NCBI RefSeq assembly: GCF_040939305.1
Contig: NZ_CP162511.1
Location: forward strand, 806,001 to 870,000
Direction: 5' to 3'
DNA length: 64,000 nt
From: Herbiconiux sp. A18JL235
GTDB taxonomy: Bacteria; Actinomycetota; Actinomycetes; Actinomycetales; Microbacteriaceae
In this document: positions 16,403-24,657 of the stretch, in pieces
Layout: every line of letters starts with the position of its first letter
How positions within the stretch are numbered: position 1 is the first letter of the stretch
Notes under the pieces: model-generated
Database searches by the model: none
What the model saw: the letters and a program-made list of their open reading frames with translations, nothing else
What the model was told of the DNA's origin: nothing
Translations under genes and position numbers: made by a program

Positions 16403-17332
16403 GTGCCCCGCATCGATCTCCACGACCTCGGCGATGCGCGACTCGCCGACTACGCCCGCGCCACCGACGTCGCACTGAAGAACGTGCGCCGGCCTGAGGA
16501 GGGGCGCGAGCACGGGCTCTACCTCGCGGAGTCGCTGCTCGTGCTCGAGCGGGCGTTGCGCGCGGGGCATCGTCCGCGCTCGGTGCTGGCGCTCGAGAGT
16601 GCAGCCGCCGAGGCCCTCGCCGCGGTGACGGCGGCCGGGCATCCCGACACCCCCGTCTTCGTGGGCTCCGACGACCTGCTCGCCGAGCTCACCGGCTACC
16701 GCCTCCACCGCGGACTCGTCGCCTCGATGTCCCGCCCCGCACTCCGCCCCGTCGACGAGCTCCTCGCCGGCCCCACCCCCGCCACGCGCTCCGCCAGCGA
16801 CACCACCCCCACCCCCGCCACCGCTGCGGCCGGCACACGCGCCACCGCCTCGCCCGACGACGCAGACGCCGGCCCGCGGTGCGTCGTCGTGGTGGAGAAC
16901 GTGGTCGACCCCACGAACCTCGGCGCGATCTTCCGCTCGGCAGGGGCGATCGGGGCCGAGGCTGTGCTGGTGACGCCGCACTGCAGCGATCCGTTCTATC
17001 GCCGTGCGATCCGCGTGAGCATGGGCACGGTGCTGCAGGTGCCGTGGACGCGCACCGGCCCCTGGAACGAGCTCGCCCCTCAACTCCACGCCCGCGGCTT
17101 CCACATCGCCGCACTCGCCCTCACCCCGGATGCGGTGAGCCTCCGCGACTTCGAACGTCACCTGCCCGAGCGGGTCGCCCTGGTGCTCGGTGCCGAGGGT
17201 GACGGTCTCACTATCGAGGCGGTCGCCGCCGCCGACACCGTGGTGAGCATCCCGATGCTGCACGGCATCGACTCGCTCAACGTCGCCGCTGCGAGCGCCG
17301 TCGCGATGTGGGCCGTCTCAGGCGACCGCTGA
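16403..17332 (+). CDS. TrmH/SpoU-family RNA 2'-O-methyltransferase
   Basis: 309-aa SPOUT methyltransferase that would use S-adenosylmethionine to methylate a ribose in tRNA or rRNA. An N-terminal substrate-binding domain is joined by a low-complexity Thr/Ala/Pro linker (about residues 120-152) to the knotted catalytic domain with motif 1 VVVENVVDPTNLGAIFRSA, motif 2 LVLGAEGDGL and motif 3 IPMLHGIDSLNVAAASAVA. GTG start, fixed by the leaderless promoter. The exact RNA target cannot be assigned. Confidence 0.92.
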   Translation: MPRIDLHDLGDARLADYARATDVALKNVRRPEEGREHGLYLAESLLVLERALRAGHRPRSVLALESAAAEALAAVTAAGHPDTPVFVGSDDLLAELTGYRLHRGLVASMSRPALRPVDELLAGPTPATRSASDTTPTPATAAAGTRATASPDDADAGPRCVVVVENVVDPTNLGAIFRSAGAIGAEAVLVTPHCSDPFYRRAIRVSMGTVLQVPWTRTGPWNELAPQLHARGFHIAALALTPDAVSLRDFERHLPERVALVLGAEGDGLTIEAVAAADTVVSIPMLHGIDSLNVAAASAVAMWAVSGDR

Positions 17333-17368
17333 CGAGAGGCGCGTCGAGGCCCGACTGCTTCGATCGCG

Positions 17369-17779
17369 TCAGGGCCGACGCGTGTACTCGTAGGTCACCT
17401 TCTTCGCGAGGATGGTCACCTCGAGCACCGCCTGGTAGACCGTCTCTTCCTCGCGCTCGGCGGGTATCTCGATGCGCCCGGTCGCCGTCTCGGCGCTCGA
17501 GGTGAGGAACTGGGTGTACGCCTGCGGGTAGCTGACGTTCCAGTCGTTCGTCTCCCAGTTCACGCCGAGCACCTCGCCGAAGCCCGACCCGGTCACCACC
17601 ACCTGGAACACCGTGCGGATGAAATCGCTCTCGAGCACGGTGATGTCGATCGCATCGACGAACGCCGGCGTCGGCGGTTCGGGCGACGCCGCCGCCGACG
17701 GCGCTGACGCGGCGAGCGCCACGACCGGTGCGGCCCAGGCGGCCCCGACGACGGTTCGGCGGCTGAGTTCGTTCGGCAT
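17369..17779 (-). CDS. Small Tat-type exported protein
   Basis: 136-aa protein with a twin-arginine-like leader: SRRTVVGAAWAAPVVALAASA, then a signal cleavage region near ASAPSAAAS. The mature part is a single small beta-rich domain (VFQVVVTGSGFGEVLGVNW, AVLEVTILAKKVTYEYTRR) and has no cysteine. A clear ribosome site (AAGGGG) precedes the ATG. Such short Tat-exported proteins are common in this group of actinobacteria and have no assigned role. It is convergent with the methyltransferase gene. Confidence 0.72.
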   Translation of the reverse strand: MPNELSRRTVVGAAWAAPVVALAASAPSAAASPEPPTPAFVDAIDITVLESDFIRTVFQVVVTGSGFGEVLGVNWETNDWNVSYPQAYTQFLTSSAETATGRIEIPAEREEETVYQAVLEVTILAKKVTYEYTRRP

Positions 17780-17899
17780 GTGATCCCCTTCACCCTGCGA
17801 CGACCCGGATCACCCGCCGGGTCGCGACGAGCGTATCCGCACCGCGCCCGGGCCGGTCGAGGCCGTAGGTACTTCTGCTGGTCGCGCGGTCGCGCCCGC

Positions 17900-18385
17900 C
17901 TACTCCTCCCCGATGTCCTCGTTCCACAACTCGGGCGATGCGGCGATGAAGCCCGTCATGAGCGCCACGCACTCCTCGTCGTCGAGCACGTCGACGGTCA
18001 CGCCGCGGGCACGCAGGTAGTCTTCGCCGCCGTAGAAGGTGCGGTTCTCGCCCACGATCACGCGCGGGATGCCGTACAGCAGGATCGCCCCTGTGCACAT
18101 GTCGCACGGCGACAGCGTCGTCACCATGGTGGCCCTGGCGTACACGGATGCGGGCAGCCGTCCCGCATTCTCCAGACAGTCGGTCTCACCGTGCAGGATG
18201 GGCGAGCCCTTCTGCACCCGGCGGTTGCGGCCCACGGCCACCACCTCGCCGTCGACGACGAGCGCCGCACCGATGGGGATGCCGCCCTCCGCGAGTCCGG
18301 CCCGCGCCTCGGCGATCGCGTGCGCGAGGTGCTCGCGATCGCGAACAGCCCCACCCGGCGCCCCCGCACCAGCGCCCCCGCTCAC
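17900..18385 (-). CDS. Cytosine deaminase, fungal Fcy1-like
   Basis: 161-aa zinc deaminase of the CDA superfamily, predicted to convert cytosine to uracil. Zinc site: His65 and catalytic Glu67 in LHGET, Cys94 and Cys97 in SPCDMC. From memory of the family it follows yeast cytosine deaminase closely (GIPIGAAL, LENAGRL, YGIPRVIVGEN) and keeps the C-terminal EDIGE, whose aspartate (Asp157) contacts cytosine in the yeast enzyme. The GTG start at 18385 overlaps the ppx stop (GTGA), so it is translationally coupled to ppx; a longer frame reaching into ppx is rejected. Guanine or another base as substrate is less likely. Confidence 0.85.
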   Translation of the reverse strand: MSGGAGAGAPGGAVRDREHLAHAIAEARAGLAEGGIPIGAALVVDGEVVAVGRNRRVQKGSPILHGETDCLENAGRLPASVYARATMVTTLSPCDMCTGAILLYGIPRVIVGENRTFYGGEDYLRARGVTVDVLDDEECVALMTGFIAASPELWNEDIGEE

Positions 18386-19314
18386 GCCTCGAGCCCGTCG
18401 AGATACCGCAGCAGGATCCCCTCGCGCAACGCCCACGGCGACACCTCGAGCTCCTCCACGTCGTACAGCTTCATCACCGAGTGCAGCACGATCGCTCCCG
18501 CCACGATCTGGAAGGTGCGGTCGGGGGTGATCCCGGGCAGCGACTGCCGCGCCTCGGCGGGCAGCTGACCGAGCCGGGGTATCCAGTCCTTGAGGTCGGC
18601 CCTCCGCAGCGTGCGCCGTTCGTCACCGGAGGCCGACGCCGAGCTCGAACCGGCGAGCCGCGCCAGCGACCTGATCGTCTTCGATGACCCGACCACATGC
18701 TGAAACGGCGGCATCCCTTCGAACGTCGGCAGCGCATCCGCCCTCATCACCTGGCGCGAGTGCGCCCGCAGCTCGAGCATCTGCTCGGGTGTCGGCGGGT
18801 CGGCGGGGAAGAACTGCACAGTGGTGCGCCCGGCGCCGAGCGGCAGTGACACCGCCACCTCGGGGTACTCGTCGGAGCCCGCCGCGATCTCGAGCGAACC
18901 CCCGCCGATGTCGAACAGCAGGATGTTGCCCGACGACCAGCCGTACCAGCGGCGGATGGCGAGGAAGGTGAGCCGCCCTTCGTCTTCGCCCGACAGCACG
19001 CGCAGCGCGACACCGGTCGCGGCCTCGATCTGGGCGAGCACCTCGGCTCCGTTGCGAGCCTCCCGCAGCGCCGAGGTGGCCATCGGCAGCAGCTCGTCGA
19101 TGCCCTCGCGCCGCGCGACCTCCATCGCCGCCGAGATGGCGTCGACGATCGCGGTGACGCCCTCGCGGCTGATGCCGCCGTCGGGTTCGAGGTAGCGCAT
19201 GAGCCGCAGCACCGACTTGTGATCGGCTGCCGGCACCGGCCGGGCCCCGGGGTGGGCGTCGACCACCACCAGATGGACGGTGTTGGATCCCACGTCGAGC
19301 ACTCCGAGTCGCAC
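18382..19314 (-). CDS. Ppx/GppA-family phosphatase
   Basis: 310-aa member of the ASKHA exopolyphosphatase/guanosine pentaphosphatase family. N-terminal phosphate loop GVLDVGSNTVHLVVVD and the second loop LLFDIGGGSLEIA are clear, with ATSALREARN between them. Its length equals the short actinobacterial two-domain form without the C-terminal HD region. It would hydrolyse polyphosphate or pppGpp; the two activities cannot be separated by sequence. GTG start, with a leaderless -10 box 6 nt upstream. It is first in a two-gene unit with the cytosine deaminase. Confidence 0.9.
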   Translation of the reverse strand: MRLGVLDVGSNTVHLVVVDAHPGARPVPAADHKSVLRLMRYLEPDGGISREGVTAIVDAISAAMEVARREGIDELLPMATSALREARNGAEVLAQIEAATGVALRVLSGEDEGRLTFLAIRRWYGWSSGNILLFDIGGGSLEIAAGSDEYPEVAVSLPLGAGRTTVQFFPADPPTPEQMLELRAHSRQVMRADALPTFEGMPPFQHVVGSSKTIRSLARLAGSSSASASGDERRTLRRADLKDWIPRLGQLPAEARQSLPGITPDRTFQIVAGAIVLHSVMKLYDVEELEVSPWALREGILLRYLDGLEA

Positions 19315-19320
19315 GCTCCG

Positions 19321-19326
19321 ACCCTA
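19321..19326 (-). promoter_or_regulatory. -10 box TAGGGT of a leaderless promoter
   Basis: Minus-strand TAGGGT is 6 nt before the GTG at 19314. The divergent gene at 19394 has its own box, so both genes of the pair look leaderless. Confidence 0.55.
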
Positions 19327-19381
19327 CCGGTCCGCCCGGTTCCGGATGCACGCCTCCGCGCCCGCTGGCGACCCACCTCCG

Positions 19382-19387
19382 TAGACT
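19382..19387 (+). promoter_or_regulatory. -10 box TAGACT of a leaderless promoter
   Basis: TAGACT, 6 nt before the GTG at 19394, identical in sequence and spacing to the box before the TrmH gene. Confidence 0.6.
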
Positions 19388-19393
19388 GGTCGC

Positions 19394-19840
19394 GTGGCAG
19401 TGAATCAAGACCTGGTCGGGCGCGAGTTCGACAAGACGACCCCGTACCTGGTGGGCCGCGAGAAGGTGCGCGAGTTCTCGCGCGCGGTCTTCGCCTCGAG
19501 CCCCGTCAACCTGAGCGTCGAGGCGGCCCGCGACGCGGGCTACGCCGACGTCGTGGCACCTCCCACCTTCGCCATCGTCGTGCAGCAGCTCACCCTCGAC
19601 CAGCTGTTCGCCGTCGACGACGCGGGCATCGAGCTCACCCATGTGGTGCACGGCGCGCAGCAGTTCAGCTACTCGCGGCCGATCGTGGCGGGCGACGAGC
19701 TCACCGCCCAGCTCGCGGTGACGAGCATCAAGACGCTGGGCGCCAACGCCATGCTCACCGCCGAGACAGCGATCCACGACGCAGCAGGCGAGCACGTGGT
19801 CACCGCGACCTCGACGCTCGTGGTGAGGGGAGACGCATGA
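19394..19840 (+). CDS. MaoC-like N-terminal hot-dog protein (HadA-type dehydratase subunit)
   Basis: 148-aa hot-dog protein of the FAS1-dehydratase/UPF0336 type: YLVGREKVREFSRAVFASSP, then VVAPPTFAIVVQQLTLDQL and THVVHGAQQFSYSRPIVAGDEL. In mycobacteria the relative HadA is a non-catalytic, substrate-binding partner of HadB in fatty-acid elongation, and the genes also lie near tRNA-Trp-secE-nusG. Here it overlaps the catalytic partner (ATGA at 19837-19840). A lipid or other enoyl-CoA substrate is inferred only. Confidence 0.82.
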   Translation: MAVNQDLVGREFDKTTPYLVGREKVREFSRAVFASSPVNLSVEAARDAGYADVVAPPTFAIVVQQLTLDQLFAVDDAGIELTHVVHGAQQFSYSRPIVAGDELTAQLAVTSIKTLGANAMLTAETAIHDAAGEHVVTATSTLVVRGDA

Positions 19841-20313
19841 GCATCGAAGACCGCTTGGCCACCGCCGAGGCCGTCGCCGAGGCGGCGGGCGGCGACGCCA
19901 CCGTGCAGGTGTTCACCGTGGGCGAGGTCGTCGCCGAGGCGCGGTACCCGCTCACCCGAGAGTCTCTGGTGCGCTACGCGGGCGCCTCGGGCGACTTCAA
20001 CGCCATCCACTACCGCGACGACGTGGCGGCCGAGGTGGGGCTCCCTGGCGTGCTCGCCCACGGGATGCTCACCATGGGCCTCGCCGTGCAACCGGTCGTG
20101 GAGTGGTTGGGCGATCCCTCTCGGGTGCTCGACTACCAGGTGAAGTTCACCCGTCCGGTCGTGGTCGACCCCACCGCGGGCGCCGAGATCGCCGTCTCGG
20201 CGAAGATCGCTCAGCTCGATGAGGAGGCGGGTACGGCCCGCATCGACCTCACCGTCACCGTCGACGACGCCGCTGTGCTCGGCAAGGCGCAGGTGCGCGT
20301 CAGGCTGCCGTGA
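19837..20313 (+). CDS. MaoC-family dehydratase (HadB-type catalytic subunit)
   Basis: 158-aa hot-dog enzyme. It has the R-specific hydratase motif, with catalytic Asp and His in YAGASGDFNAIHYRDD, then LPGVLAHGMLTMGLA. It should (de)hydrate a 3-hydroxyacyl thioester as a heterodimer with the upstream protein. Its GTGA junction with murB couples lipid-type and cell-wall genes in one unit, an arrangement I know from other actinobacteria. Confidence 0.86.
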   Translation: MSIEDRLATAEAVAEAAGGDATVQVFTVGEVVAEARYPLTRESLVRYAGASGDFNAIHYRDDVAAEVGLPGVLAHGMLTMGLAVQPVVEWLGDPSRVLDYQVKFTRPVVVDPTAGAEIAVSAKIAQLDEEAGTARIDLTVTVDDAAVLGKAQVRVRLP

Positions 20314-21461
20314 CAGCAGTCGAGTTCGACGCGCCGCTGGCGCCCTTCACCACGCTGCGGGTCGGAGGCCCGGCGGCTCGACTGGTGACCGCACGCAGTG
20401 AGCAGGAGCTGCTCGACGTCGCCCGCGAGACCTGGGCCGATGGGGGCGACTGGCTGGTGCTCGGCGGCGGCTCGAACGTCGTCGTCGCCGACGAGGGCTT
20501 CGAGGGTACCGTCATCCGCGTGGCCACCGAGGGCGTCGCGCCCGTGATGGCGAAGGTCGGCGCGGTGCGTGTGCGCGTGCAGGCGGGTCATTCGTGGGAC
20601 GCCTTCGTCGCCCACACCGTCGAACAGGGTTGGAGCGGTGTCGAGGCCCTGTCGGGCATCCCCGGTTCGGTGGGCGCGGCACCGATCCAGAACATCGGCG
20701 CCTACGGCCAGGAGGTCGCCGACAGCATCGTCTCGCTCGACTTCCTCGACGCCGCCACGGGCGAGGTGCGGCGCATGCCGGTCGGCGAGCTCGAGCTCGA
20801 CTACCGCTCCTCCGTGTTCAAGCGGGGGCTGCGAGGTGTCGTGCTCTCGGTCACCTTCGAGCTGCGCGACTCCGGGCCGGATGCGCTGAGTGCGCCGGTG
20901 CGGTACGCCCAGCTCGCGAAGGCGCTCGGTGTCGAACTCGGCGACAGCCTGCCCTTGGCCGAGGTGCGCCGTGCGGTGCTGTGGCTGCGCGCCTCGAAGG
21001 GCATGGTGCTCGACGCAGCCGACGCCGATTCGGTGAGTGCGGGGTCGTTCTTCACCAACCCGATCGTCACCGAGTCGTTCGCCCGATCGCTGCCCTCCGA
21101 GGCGCCGCGCTGGCAGATCGAACCCGAGGAGCCCGATCTCGTCATCGCACTCGAACCCGAAGGAGACCAGGGCACCGGCGCCGCGCTCGCCGACGACCGG
21201 GGCGCCCTGCCCGCCGAGTACCACGTGAAGCTCAGTGCCGCGTGGCTCATCGAGCACGCGGGCATCGGCAAGGGCTTCTCATTGCCCGGCTCGACCGCCG
21301 CCATCTCGTCGAAGCACACGCTCGCGCTCGTCAACCGCTCCGGCGAGGCGGGAACCGCCGCCGACGTGGCGCAGCTCGCCCGCTTCGTGCAGGCGCGGGT
21401 GCAGAGCGAGTTCGGGGTGCTGCTGCAGCCGGAGCCCGTGTTCGTGGGTCACTCGCTCTGA
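20310..21461 (+). CDS. murB: UDP-N-acetylmuramate dehydrogenase
   Basis: 383-aa FAD enzyme that reduces UDP-GlcNAc-enolpyruvate to UDP-MurNAc with NADPH, an essential cytoplasmic step of peptidoglycan synthesis. FAD-binding region with LVLGGGSNVVVADEGFEG; SGIPGSVGAAPIQNIGAYGQEV; the DYRSSVFK arginine segment; SAGSFFTNPIV with the catalytic serine; and KLSAAWLIEHAGIGKG near the C-terminal part. It is slightly longer than the E. coli protein. It is third in the MaoC-MaoC-murB unit. The 85 nt after its stop contain no strong terminator. Confidence 0.95.
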   Translation: MTAVEFDAPLAPFTTLRVGGPAARLVTARSEQELLDVARETWADGGDWLVLGGGSNVVVADEGFEGTVIRVATEGVAPVMAKVGAVRVRVQAGHSWDAFVAHTVEQGWSGVEALSGIPGSVGAAPIQNIGAYGQEVADSIVSLDFLDAATGEVRRMPVGELELDYRSSVFKRGLRGVVLSVTFELRDSGPDALSAPVRYAQLAKALGVELGDSLPLAEVRRAVLWLRASKGMVLDAADADSVSAGSFFTNPIVTESFARSLPSEAPRWQIEPEEPDLVIALEPEGDQGTGAALADDRGALPAEYHVKLSAAWLIEHAGIGKGFSLPGSTAAISSKHTLALVNRSGEAGTAADVAQLARFVQARVQSEFGVLLQPEPVFVGHSL

Positions 21462-21546
21462 TCGTTCCGCCCGAGCACCTACGACCTGAGCCCTGAGCGC
21501 CTTGGTCTGAGCCGCGAGCCCCTGCGCCCCGAGCGCGGAGGGCCGC

Positions 21547-22191
21547 TCAGCCCTCCAGCTGCTCCCGGTAGTGCTGTGACTCCCGCACCATCTGCCACCC
21601 GGCGTCGTTCTCGGGCGGAGACCACTCGAAGCCCTCCCCGTCGAAGGCCAGCGCTCCGCTTTCGAGGGCGCCGATGTACTCGGCAAGCCAGGCGCGCTCG
21701 GTCTCCACCATCCGCAGCTCGAGCTCGAGGCTGTGTGAGACGTGCGGCGGAGCGAGGCCGCGCGCCACGAACGCGATGCGCTCGAGCAGAGCCGCGCTCG
21801 TGTCGGACGAGCGGCGCTCGCGCTCACGCAGGGCGTCGAGCATGTCGGCGCGGGAGATGAGGGGTGCGAGGCTCAAGACGACCCTGAACGCCGAGGGATC
21901 CATGGCGTTCACCGTCACCGTCGCTTCGCGCAGCAGTGCCTGCAATTCGGCCTTGCCCGCATCCGTCACCGTGTAGACCGCCACGTCGCGCTCGCCCTCC
22001 CGCAGGTCGTGGCGTTCGAGCAGTCCCTGCTTGGTGAAGGTGGCGAGCATGGAGTAGATGGAGCCGGGCCGGATGTGCGCCCAGTCCTCCACACCCCACG
22101 ACAGCAGTTCGCGCCGCAACTGGTACCCGTTGGCGGGCTCGAAGATGCTCGCGACGCCGAGCAGCAGGGCGCGGGTGGTGAGCGTGGCCAT
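21547..22191 (-). CDS. PadR-family transcriptional regulator
   Basis: 214-aa repressor. The N-terminal PadR winged helix (LGVASIFEPANGYQLRRELLSWGVEDWAHIRPGSIYSML in two parts) is followed by the wing DVAVYTVTDAGKAELQALL and a C-terminal helical dimerisation region. The start at 22191 is supported by a TATACT box 6 nt upstream; the frame could extend to 22224 across that box. It is divergent from an ABC-2 efflux pair, as is usual for PadR genes that sense toxic compounds, and probably controls it and itself. Confidence 0.87.
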   Translation of the reverse strand: MATLTTRALLLGVASIFEPANGYQLRRELLSWGVEDWAHIRPGSIYSMLATFTKQGLLERHDLREGERDVAVYTVTDAGKAELQALLREATVTVNAMDPSAFRVVLSLAPLISRADMLDALRERERRSSDTSAALLERIAFVARGLAPPHVSHSLELELRMVETERAWLAEYIGALESGALAFDGEGFEWSPPENDAGWQMVRESQHYREQLEG

Positions 22192-22197
22192 GCGCCG

Positions 22198-22203
22198 AGT
22201 ATA
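22198..22203 (-). promoter_or_regulatory. -10 box TATACT of the leaderless PadR promoter
   Basis: Minus-strand TATACT, near consensus, 6 nt before the ATG at 22191; no ribosome site. Confidence 0.6.
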
Positions 22204-22231
22204 TGAGCGCGCATCGATCAGCAACTCAGCA

Positions 22232-22260
22232 TTGACAGGATGTGTTCAAGTTTGAATAAT
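22232..22260 (+). promoter_or_regulatory. Consensus sigma-70-type promoter with embedded palindrome (efflux operon)
   Basis: -35 TTGACA (22232-22237), 17-nt spacer, -10 AATAAT (22255-22260): the best promoter in the window. The spacer and -10 carry TTCAAGTTTGAA (22245-22256), a 12-bp palindrome with 10 symmetric positions. It is well placed for a repressor, most simply the divergent PadR protein. The predicted transcript starts near 22267, which rules out the ATG at 22259 as start. Confidence 0.7.
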
Positions 22261-22291
22261 GGTGCTGGTCAAGTCGAGCAGGGGAGTCCAT

Positions 22292-23257
22292 GTGATCCAC
22301 GCACGAGGTCTTGCGCGCACCTTCGAGGGACGCGGTCGGGGCAAGCAGAAAGACGAGGTGAAAGCCGTCGCCGGGGTCGACATCGACGTCGACGAGGGGG
22401 AGATCGTCGGGTTCCTCGGCCCGAACGGCGCAGGCAAGACGACGACGCTGCGCATGCTCACCACGCTGCTGAAGCCCACTGCGGGCTCGGCGACCGTGGC
22501 CGGCTACGACGTCGCCACCGAGTCGCAGCAGGTGCGGCGCAGCATCGGGTACGTCTCGCAGAGCGGCTCCACCTCACCCGAGGCCCGGGCGGGCGAGGAG
22601 ATCATCGACCACGGGATGCTCTACGGCATCAGCCAGCGCCGAGCCGAGGCGCGCGGGCGCGAGCTGTTCGGCCAGCTCGACCTCGACGGGCTCTGGGAGC
22701 GCAAGCCGCAGGCCATGTCGGGCGGGCAGCGCCGGCGGCTCGACATCGCGATGGGTCTCGTCCACGACCCGAAGCTCGTCTTCCTCGACGAGCCGACGAC
22801 GGGCCTCGACCCGCAGGCCAGGGCCAACCTGTGGACCCACATCTCCGATCTGCGCACGAACCTCGGCTCGACCGTCTTCCTCACCACCCACTACCTCGAC
22901 GAGGCTGATGCGCTGTGCGACCGCATCCTCGTCATCGACCACGGCTCCATCGTGGCGAGCGACACCCCCGATGCGTTGAAGCGGCAGGTGGCGGGCGACC
23001 TCGTGCAGCTCGTCGTCGCCGACCCCGCCCACGGTGCGGCGGCGGCCGAGCTGCTCGGGCGCATCGCCGACGCCGAGCTGGTGGCCGATGGAGCCTCGGT
23101 CAGCGCCCGCGTGCGCGGAGCGGGTCACGAGGTCGCGGGCCTCATCCGTGCCCTCGATGCCGCGGGCATCGCCCTGGAGTCGATCGAGGTGCGCCGGCCC
23201 ACCCTCGACGACGTCTTCCTCGACCTCACCGGCCGCTCTTTGAGAGAGGATGCGTAG
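22292..23257 (+). CDS. ABC-2 efflux ATP-binding protein (DrrA-like)
   Basis: 321-aa ATPase of the daunorubicin-resistance type. Walker A GPNGAGKTTT, Q-loop near YVSQSGSTSPEA, signature MSGGQRRRLDIAMGL, Walker B LVFLDEPTTGLD, H-loop TTHYLDEAD, and the C-terminal DrrA extension ending in RPTLDDVFLDLTGRSL. The GTG at 22292 is chosen because AGGGGAG lies just upstream and because an ATG at 22259 overlaps the promoter -10. It powers the permease encoded next (3-nt gap). The exported compound is unknown. Confidence 0.91.
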   Translation: MIHARGLARTFEGRGRGKQKDEVKAVAGVDIDVDEGEIVGFLGPNGAGKTTTLRMLTTLLKPTAGSATVAGYDVATESQQVRRSIGYVSQSGSTSPEARAGEEIIDHGMLYGISQRRAEARGRELFGQLDLDGLWERKPQAMSGGQRRRLDIAMGLVHDPKLVFLDEPTTGLDPQARANLWTHISDLRTNLGSTVFLTTHYLDEADALCDRILVIDHGSIVASDTPDALKRQVAGDLVQLVVADPAHGAAAAELLGRIADAELVADGASVSARVRGAGHEVAGLIRALDAAGIALESIEVRRPTLDDVFLDLTGRSLREDA

Positions 23258-23260
23258 CCC

Positions 23261-24013
23261 ATGTTCTGGCGCGACACCTTCATCGTCTTCCGGCGGCAGC
23301 TGCGGCTGGCGCTGCGGAACCCCGCGTGGGTCATCATCGGGCTGGTGCAGCCCATTCTCTACCTGTGCCTGTTCGGCCCCCTGCTCGAGCCGCTCGCGGG
23401 AACGCTCGGCGCGCAGAACGCGTACACCCTCTTCGTGCCCGGGCTGCTGGTGCAGCTCGGCTTGTTCGGGGCGCTGTTCGCGGGCTTCGGGCTCATCGCC
23501 GAGTGGCGGGCGGGGGTCATCGAGGCCGAGCGGGTCACGCCGGCGAGCCGCACCGCGCTGCTGCTCGGGCGCATCCTCCGCGACGTGCTGCAGCTGTTCG
23601 TGCAGGGGCTCGTGCTGGTGGGGCTCGCCTTCGCGTTCGGGCTCACCGGGTCGATCCCCGGTATGGTCGTCGGGCTCCTGCTCACCGTGCTGCTCGGAGC
23701 AGCCTGCGCCGCGGCCTCGAACGCCCTCGCCCTCACCACCAAGAGCGAAGACGTGATGGCCCCCGTCATCAACAGCATCGCGCTGCCCGTGCTGCTGCTC
23801 TCGGGCATCCTGCTGCCGATGACCATCGGGCCGGAGTGGCTGCAGGTGGTCTCCGACTTCATGCCGACGAAGTACATCGTGAACGCCATCCGCGAACTGT
23901 TCATCGGCAACCTGTTCACGATCACCACGATGTGGGGCGTGATCTGGACGATCGTGCTCTTCGCCCTGGGCCTGTGGGTGGGCACCCGCACCTTCCGCAA
24001 AGAGAACGCGTAG
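23261..24013 (+). CDS. ABC-2 efflux permease (DrrB-like)
   Basis: 250-aa membrane subunit with about six helices. FRRQLRLALRNPAWVIIGLVQPILYL marks the cytoplasmic start and first helix, FGLIAEWRAGVIEAERVTPASR the loop that contacts the ATPase, and LLLSGILLPMTIGPEWLQ the late re-entrant region typical of ABC-2 exporters. It forms the pump with the upstream ATPase and is convergent with the NarL regulator gene, only 17 nt away. Confidence 0.9.
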   Translation: MFWRDTFIVFRRQLRLALRNPAWVIIGLVQPILYLCLFGPLLEPLAGTLGAQNAYTLFVPGLLVQLGLFGALFAGFGLIAEWRAGVIEAERVTPASRTALLLGRILRDVLQLFVQGLVLVGLAFAFGLTGSIPGMVVGLLLTVLLGAACAAASNALALTTKSEDVMAPVINSIALPVLLLSGILLPMTIGPEWLQVVSDFMPTKYIVNAIRELFIGNLFTITTMWGVIWTIVLFALGLWVGTRTFRKENA

Positions 24014-24030
24014 GGCTGCTCGCTCCCGCC

Positions 24031-24657
24031 TCAGAGCAGCCGCAGCTCCATCGCGCGCGTCACAGCACGAGTGCGGTCGGAGACCTCGAGCTTCTCGAAC
24101 ACGTGCTGCAGATGCGTCTTCACCGTCGCCTCTCCGATGAACAGGGTGCGCCCGATCTCGGGATTGCTGCGCCCCTGCGCGACGAGCCGCAGCACGTCGA
24201 GCTCACGCGGGCTCAGCGATGGGGGAGAAGCGGGGGCATCGCGCATCCGCTGCACCAGCTTCGTGGCGATGCTGGGCGCGAGCACCGTCTGCCCGTCGGC
24301 GACGCCGCGCACCCCCGCGATGATCTCCTCCTGGGGCGCGGCCTTCAGCAGGTACCCGCTCGCTCCCGCCTCGATGGAGTCGAGGATGTGGTCGTCGCTC
24401 TCATAGGTGGTGAGCACGAGCACCCGGATGCCGGGGTCGGCAGCGATGATGCGCGCCGTCGCCTGCGAGCCGTCGAGCCCGGGCAGACGCAAGTCCATCA
24501 ACACGACGTCGGGTTGCAGCTCGGCCGCCCGCTCCACGGCGGCGAGGCCGTCGGAGGCCTCCCCGGCGACCTCGATGCCGGGAGCCTGCTCGAGCAGCGC
24601 GACGATGCCGCCGCGCACGATGGGGTGGTCGTCGACCACCAGGACCCGGATGCTCAT
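24031..24657 (-). CDS. NarL/LuxR-family response regulator
   Basis: 208-aa regulator. Receiver with Asp55 as phospho-acceptor (VVLMDLRLPGLDG) and LTTYE/GYLLKAAP switch motifs, then a LuxR helix-turn-helix (LSPRELDVLRLVAQGRSNPEIG and ATVKTHLQHVFEKL). It overlaps the kinase gene by four bases (ATGA). It most likely controls the ABC-2 transporter encoded upstream in the same cluster, in the manner of DesR/LiaR systems answering membrane or antibiotic stress; the signal is inferred. Confidence 0.93.
   Translation of the reverse strand: MSIRVLVVDDHPIVRGGIVALLEQAPGIEVAGEASDGLAAVERAAELQPDVVLMDLRLPGLDGSQATARIIAADPGIRVLVLTTYESDDHILDSIEAGASGYLLKAAPQEEIIAGVRGVADGQTVLAPSIATKLVQRMRDAPASPPSLSPRELDVLRLVAQGRSNPEIGRTLFIGEATVKTHLQHVFEKLEVSDRTRAVTRAMELRLL

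Noticed and set aside
17869..17899. Further copy of the palindromic element before the cytosine deaminase stop
   Set aside because: Only CTGGTCGCGC matches; there is no second arm, so it is too short to count.
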